Below, piece by piece: positions 60,901 through 64,000 of a stretch of 64,000 nucleotides of DNA. Source of the stretch: Bathymodiolus brooksi (taxonomy: Eukaryota > Mollusca > Bivalvia > Mytilida > Modiolidae). The DNA is taken from positions 79,845,095-79,909,094 of the forward strand of contig OY804579.1 of NCBI GenBank assembly GCA_963680875.1, in the 5' to 3' direction. How positions within the stretch are numbered: position 1 is the stretch's first letter; the number at the start of each line of letters is the position of its first letter. Under the pieces are notes generated by a model. That model was not told the DNA's origin and searched no databases. It worked only from the letters and a program-made list of their open reading frames with translations. The position numbers and the translations under genes are program-made.

Positions 60901-63900
60901 GGGAAAAAACTCACGATTTAACCTGACCAGGGATCAAACTCATGATTTAACCTGACCAGGGATCAAACTCATGTTTTAACCTGACCAGGGATCACACTCA
61001 TGATTTAACCTGACCAGGGAACAAACTCATGATTTAACCTGACCAGGGAACAAACTCATGGTTTAACCTGACCAATGATCAAACTCATGATTTAACCTGA
61101 CCAGGGAACAAACTCATGATTTAACCTGACCAGGGAACAAACTCATGATTTAACCTGACCAGGGATCAAACTCATGATTTAACCTGACCAGGGAACAAAC
61201 TCATGATTTAACCTGACCAGGGAACACACTCATGATATAACCTGACCAGGGATCAAACTCATGATTTAACCTGACCAGGGATCAAACTCATGATTTAACC
61301 TGACCAGGGAACAAACTCATGATTTAACCTGACCATGGAACAAACTCATGATTTAACCTGACCAGGGATCAAACTCATGATTTAACCTGACCAGGGATCA
61401 AACTCATGGTTTAACCTGACCAGGGATCAAACTCATGATTTAACCTGACCAGGGATCAAACTCATGATTTATCTGACCAGGGAACAAACTCATGATTTAA
61501 CCTGACCAGGGATCAAACTCATGATTTAACCTAACCAGGGAACAAACTCATGATTTAACCTGACCAGGGAACAAACTCATGATTTAACCTGACCAGGGAA
61601 CAAACTCATGATTTATCCTGACCAGGGAACAAACTCATGATTTAACCTGACCAGGGATCAAACTCATGATTTAACCTGACCAGGGAACAAACTCATGATT
61701 TAACCTGACCAGGGAACAAACTCATGATTTAACCTGACCAGGGATCAAACTCATGATTTAACCTGACCAGGGAACACACTCATGATTTAACCTGACCAGG
61801 GAACAAACTCATGATTTAACCTGACCAGGGATCAAACTCATGATTTAACCTGACCAGGGATCAAACTCATGATTTAACCTGACCAGGGAACACACTCATG
61901 ATTTAACCTGACCAGGGATCAAACTCATGATTTAACCTGACCAGGGAACAAACTCATGATTTAACCTGACCAGGGAACAAACTCATGATTTAACCTGACC
62001 AGGGAACAAACTCATGGTTTAACCTGACCAATGATCAAACTCATGATTTAACCTGACCAGGGAACAAACTCATGATTTAACCTGACCAGGGAACAAACTC
62101 ATGATTTAACCTGACCAGGGAACAAACTCATGATTTAACCTGACCAGGGAACAAACTCATGATTTAACCTGACCAGGGATCAAACTCATGATTTAACCTG
62201 ACCAGGGAACAAACTCGTGATTTAACCTGACCAGAGATCAAACTCATGATTTAACCTGACCAGGGAACAAACTCATGATTTAACCTGACCAGGGAACAAA
62301 CTCATGATTTAACCTGACCAGGGATCAAACTCATGGTTTAACCTGACCAGGGATCAAACTCATGATTTAACCTGACCAGGGAACAAACTCATGATTTAAC
62401 CTGACCAGGGAACAAACTCATGATTTAACCTGACCAGGGAACAAACTCATGGTTTAACCTGACCAGGGATCAAACTCATGATTTAACCTGACCAGGGAAC
62501 AAACTCGTGATTTAACCTGACCAGAGATCAAACTCATGATTTAACCTGACCAGGGAACAAACTCATGATTTAACCTGACCAGGGAAAAAACTCATGATTT
62601 AACCTGACCAGGGATCAAACTCATGGTTTAACCTGACCAGGGATCAAACTCATGATTTAACCTGACCAGGGAACAAACTCATGATTTAACCTGACCAGGG
62701 AACAAACTCATGATTTAACCTGACCAGGGAACAAACTCATGGTTTAACCTGACCAGGGATCAAACTCATGATTTAACCTGACCAGGGAACAAACTCATGA
62801 TTTAACCTGACCTGGGATCAAACTCATGATTTAACCTGACCAGGGAACAAACTCATGATTTAACCTGACCAGGGATCAAACTCATGATTTAACCTGACCA
62901 GGGAACAAACTCATGATTTAACCTGACCAGGGAACAAACTCATGATTTAACCTGACCAGGGAACAAACTCATGATTTAACCTGACCAGGGATCAAACTCA
63001 TGATTTAACCTGACCAGGGAACAAACTCATGATTTAACCTGACCAGGGAACAAACTCATGATTTAACCTGACCAGGGAACAAACTCATGATTTAACCTGA
63101 CCAGGGAACAAACTCATGATTTAACCTGACCAGGGAACAAACTCATGATTTAACCTGACCAGGGATCAAACTCATGATTTAACCTGACCAGGGAACAAAC
63201 TCATGATTTAACCTGACCAGGGAACAAACTCATGATTTAACCTGACCAGGGAACAAACTCATGATTTAACCTGACCAGGGAACAAACTCATGATTTAACC
63301 TGACCAGGGAACAAATTCATGATTTAACCTGACCAGGGAACAAACTCATGATTTAACCTGACCAGGGATCAAACTCATGATTTAACCTGACCAGGGAACA
63401 AACTCATGATTTAACCTGACCAGGGAACAAACTCATGATTTAACCTGACCAGGGAACAAACTCATGATTTAACCTGACCAGGGAACAAACTCATGATTTA
63501 ACCTGACCAGGGAACAAACTCATGATTTAACCTGACCAGGGAACAAACTCATGATTTAACCTGACCAGGGATCAAACTCATGATTTAACCTGACCAGGGA
63601 ACAAACTCATGATTTAACCTGACCAGGGAACAAACTCATGATTTAACCTGACCAGGGAACAAACTCATGATTTAACCTGACCAGGGAACAAACTCATGAT
63701 TTAACCTGACCAGGGAACAAACTCATGATTTAACCTGACCAGGGAAAAAACTCATGATTTATCCTGACCAGGGAACAAACTCATGATTTAACCTGACCAG
63801 GGATCAAACTCATGATTTAACCTGACCAGGGAACAAACTCATGATTTAACCTGACCAGGGAACAAACTCATGATTTAACCTGACCAGGGATCAAACTCAT

Positions 63901-64000
63901 GATTTAACCTGACCAGGGAACACACTCATGATTTAACCTGACCAGGGAACAAACTCATGATTTAACCTGACCAGGGATCAAACTCATGATTTAACCTGAC

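Larger units (their letters stand above)
23427..64000 (+). repeat. 29-bp satellite array, >40.5 kb, about 1,400 monomers
   Basis: The monomer is CCTGACCAGGGAACAAACTC followed by ATGATTTAA; the array runs to the window edge. The main alternatives at the central position are GGGATC and GGGAAC. Minor types include CATGGTTT, CATAATTT, GGGCTC, GAACACAC, GATCACACTCCTG, GGCATC, GGGAGG, CTGGCC, ACTAATG...CTTACC, AAATGCATG, CTCGTG...CAGAG and a 26-bp form GGAACACTCATG. The consensus has no CpG and contains two small dyads (CCTG-AC-CAGG and TCATGA). Because 29 is not a multiple of 3 and stops fall in every frame, it cannot code. No unrelated sequence interrupts it. Confidence 0.98.

Noticed and set aside
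23427..64000. CRISPR array (29-bp repeat length is typical)
   Set aside because: The 29-bp units are contiguous head to tail with no unique spacers, there are no cas genes, and the context is an animal genome.
23427..64000. Protein-coding tandem repeat
   Set aside because: 29 is not a multiple of three and each frame meets TGA or TAA within a few monomers on either strand.

Overview
This is eukaryotic nuclear DNA from an animal, most likely a bivalve mollusc. The pointers are AT-rich sequence, intron/exon structure with consensus GT-AG sites, a V/Meta-type tRNA SINE ending in a tail that reads AGTGGCATTAAACACCAT, pearl/Helitron-like elements ending in a hairpin plus CTAAAAA, the molluscan-type repeats reading GGGCAATAACTCC and CCTTGACCTTTGACC, and a mariner copy. 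I see no bacterial genes, rRNA genes or CRISPR array. The family and taxon names come from memory of published repeats and were not searched.

Layout. At 173-325 (+) is the probable last coding exon of an unidentified gene, followed by a poly(A) signal. At 1135-5050 is a pearl/Helitron-like element made of about ten 332-bp repeats. From 6.3 to 23.14 kb runs the 3' part of a minus-strand gene. Five exons (23137-23032, 19490-19321, 13094-12896, 9500-9285, 6449-6406) have splice sites, compatible phases (0/1, 1/0, 0/1, 1/1, 1/stop) and a downstream AATAAA. The protein looks like an all-helical ARM/HEAT-type repeat protein, and its identity is not established. Its introns are full of repeats: five near-full SINE copies, two 3' SINE fragments, a second compound pearl-like element, a homogeneous 25-bp minisatellite (36 copies), a 32-bp minisatellite, and a broken mariner inserted in a dispersed repeat whose paralogue in this same window shows the empty site.

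From 23427 to the end of the window (and beyond) is one uninterrupted 29-bp satellite, about 40.6 kb or roughly 1,400 monomers. It begins inside a dispersed repeat, at a segment whose reverse complement resembles a tRNA B box. Rare monomer variants recur at constant offsets (3884/3913, 6087, 6433 and 7622 bp), which shows nested multi-kilobase block duplications. The first exon seen (23137-23032) starts with a splice acceptor, and no exon was seen between it and the array. If the assembly is right, the satellite therefore lies in an intron of more than 40 kb.

The most interesting content is the birth and growth of tandem repeats: a satellite seeded from a SINE-like sequence, a minisatellite expanded inside another dispersed repeat with an unexpanded paralogue nearby, and SINE tails made of telomere-like repeats. 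Most long ORFs in the window are chance open frames inside repeats.
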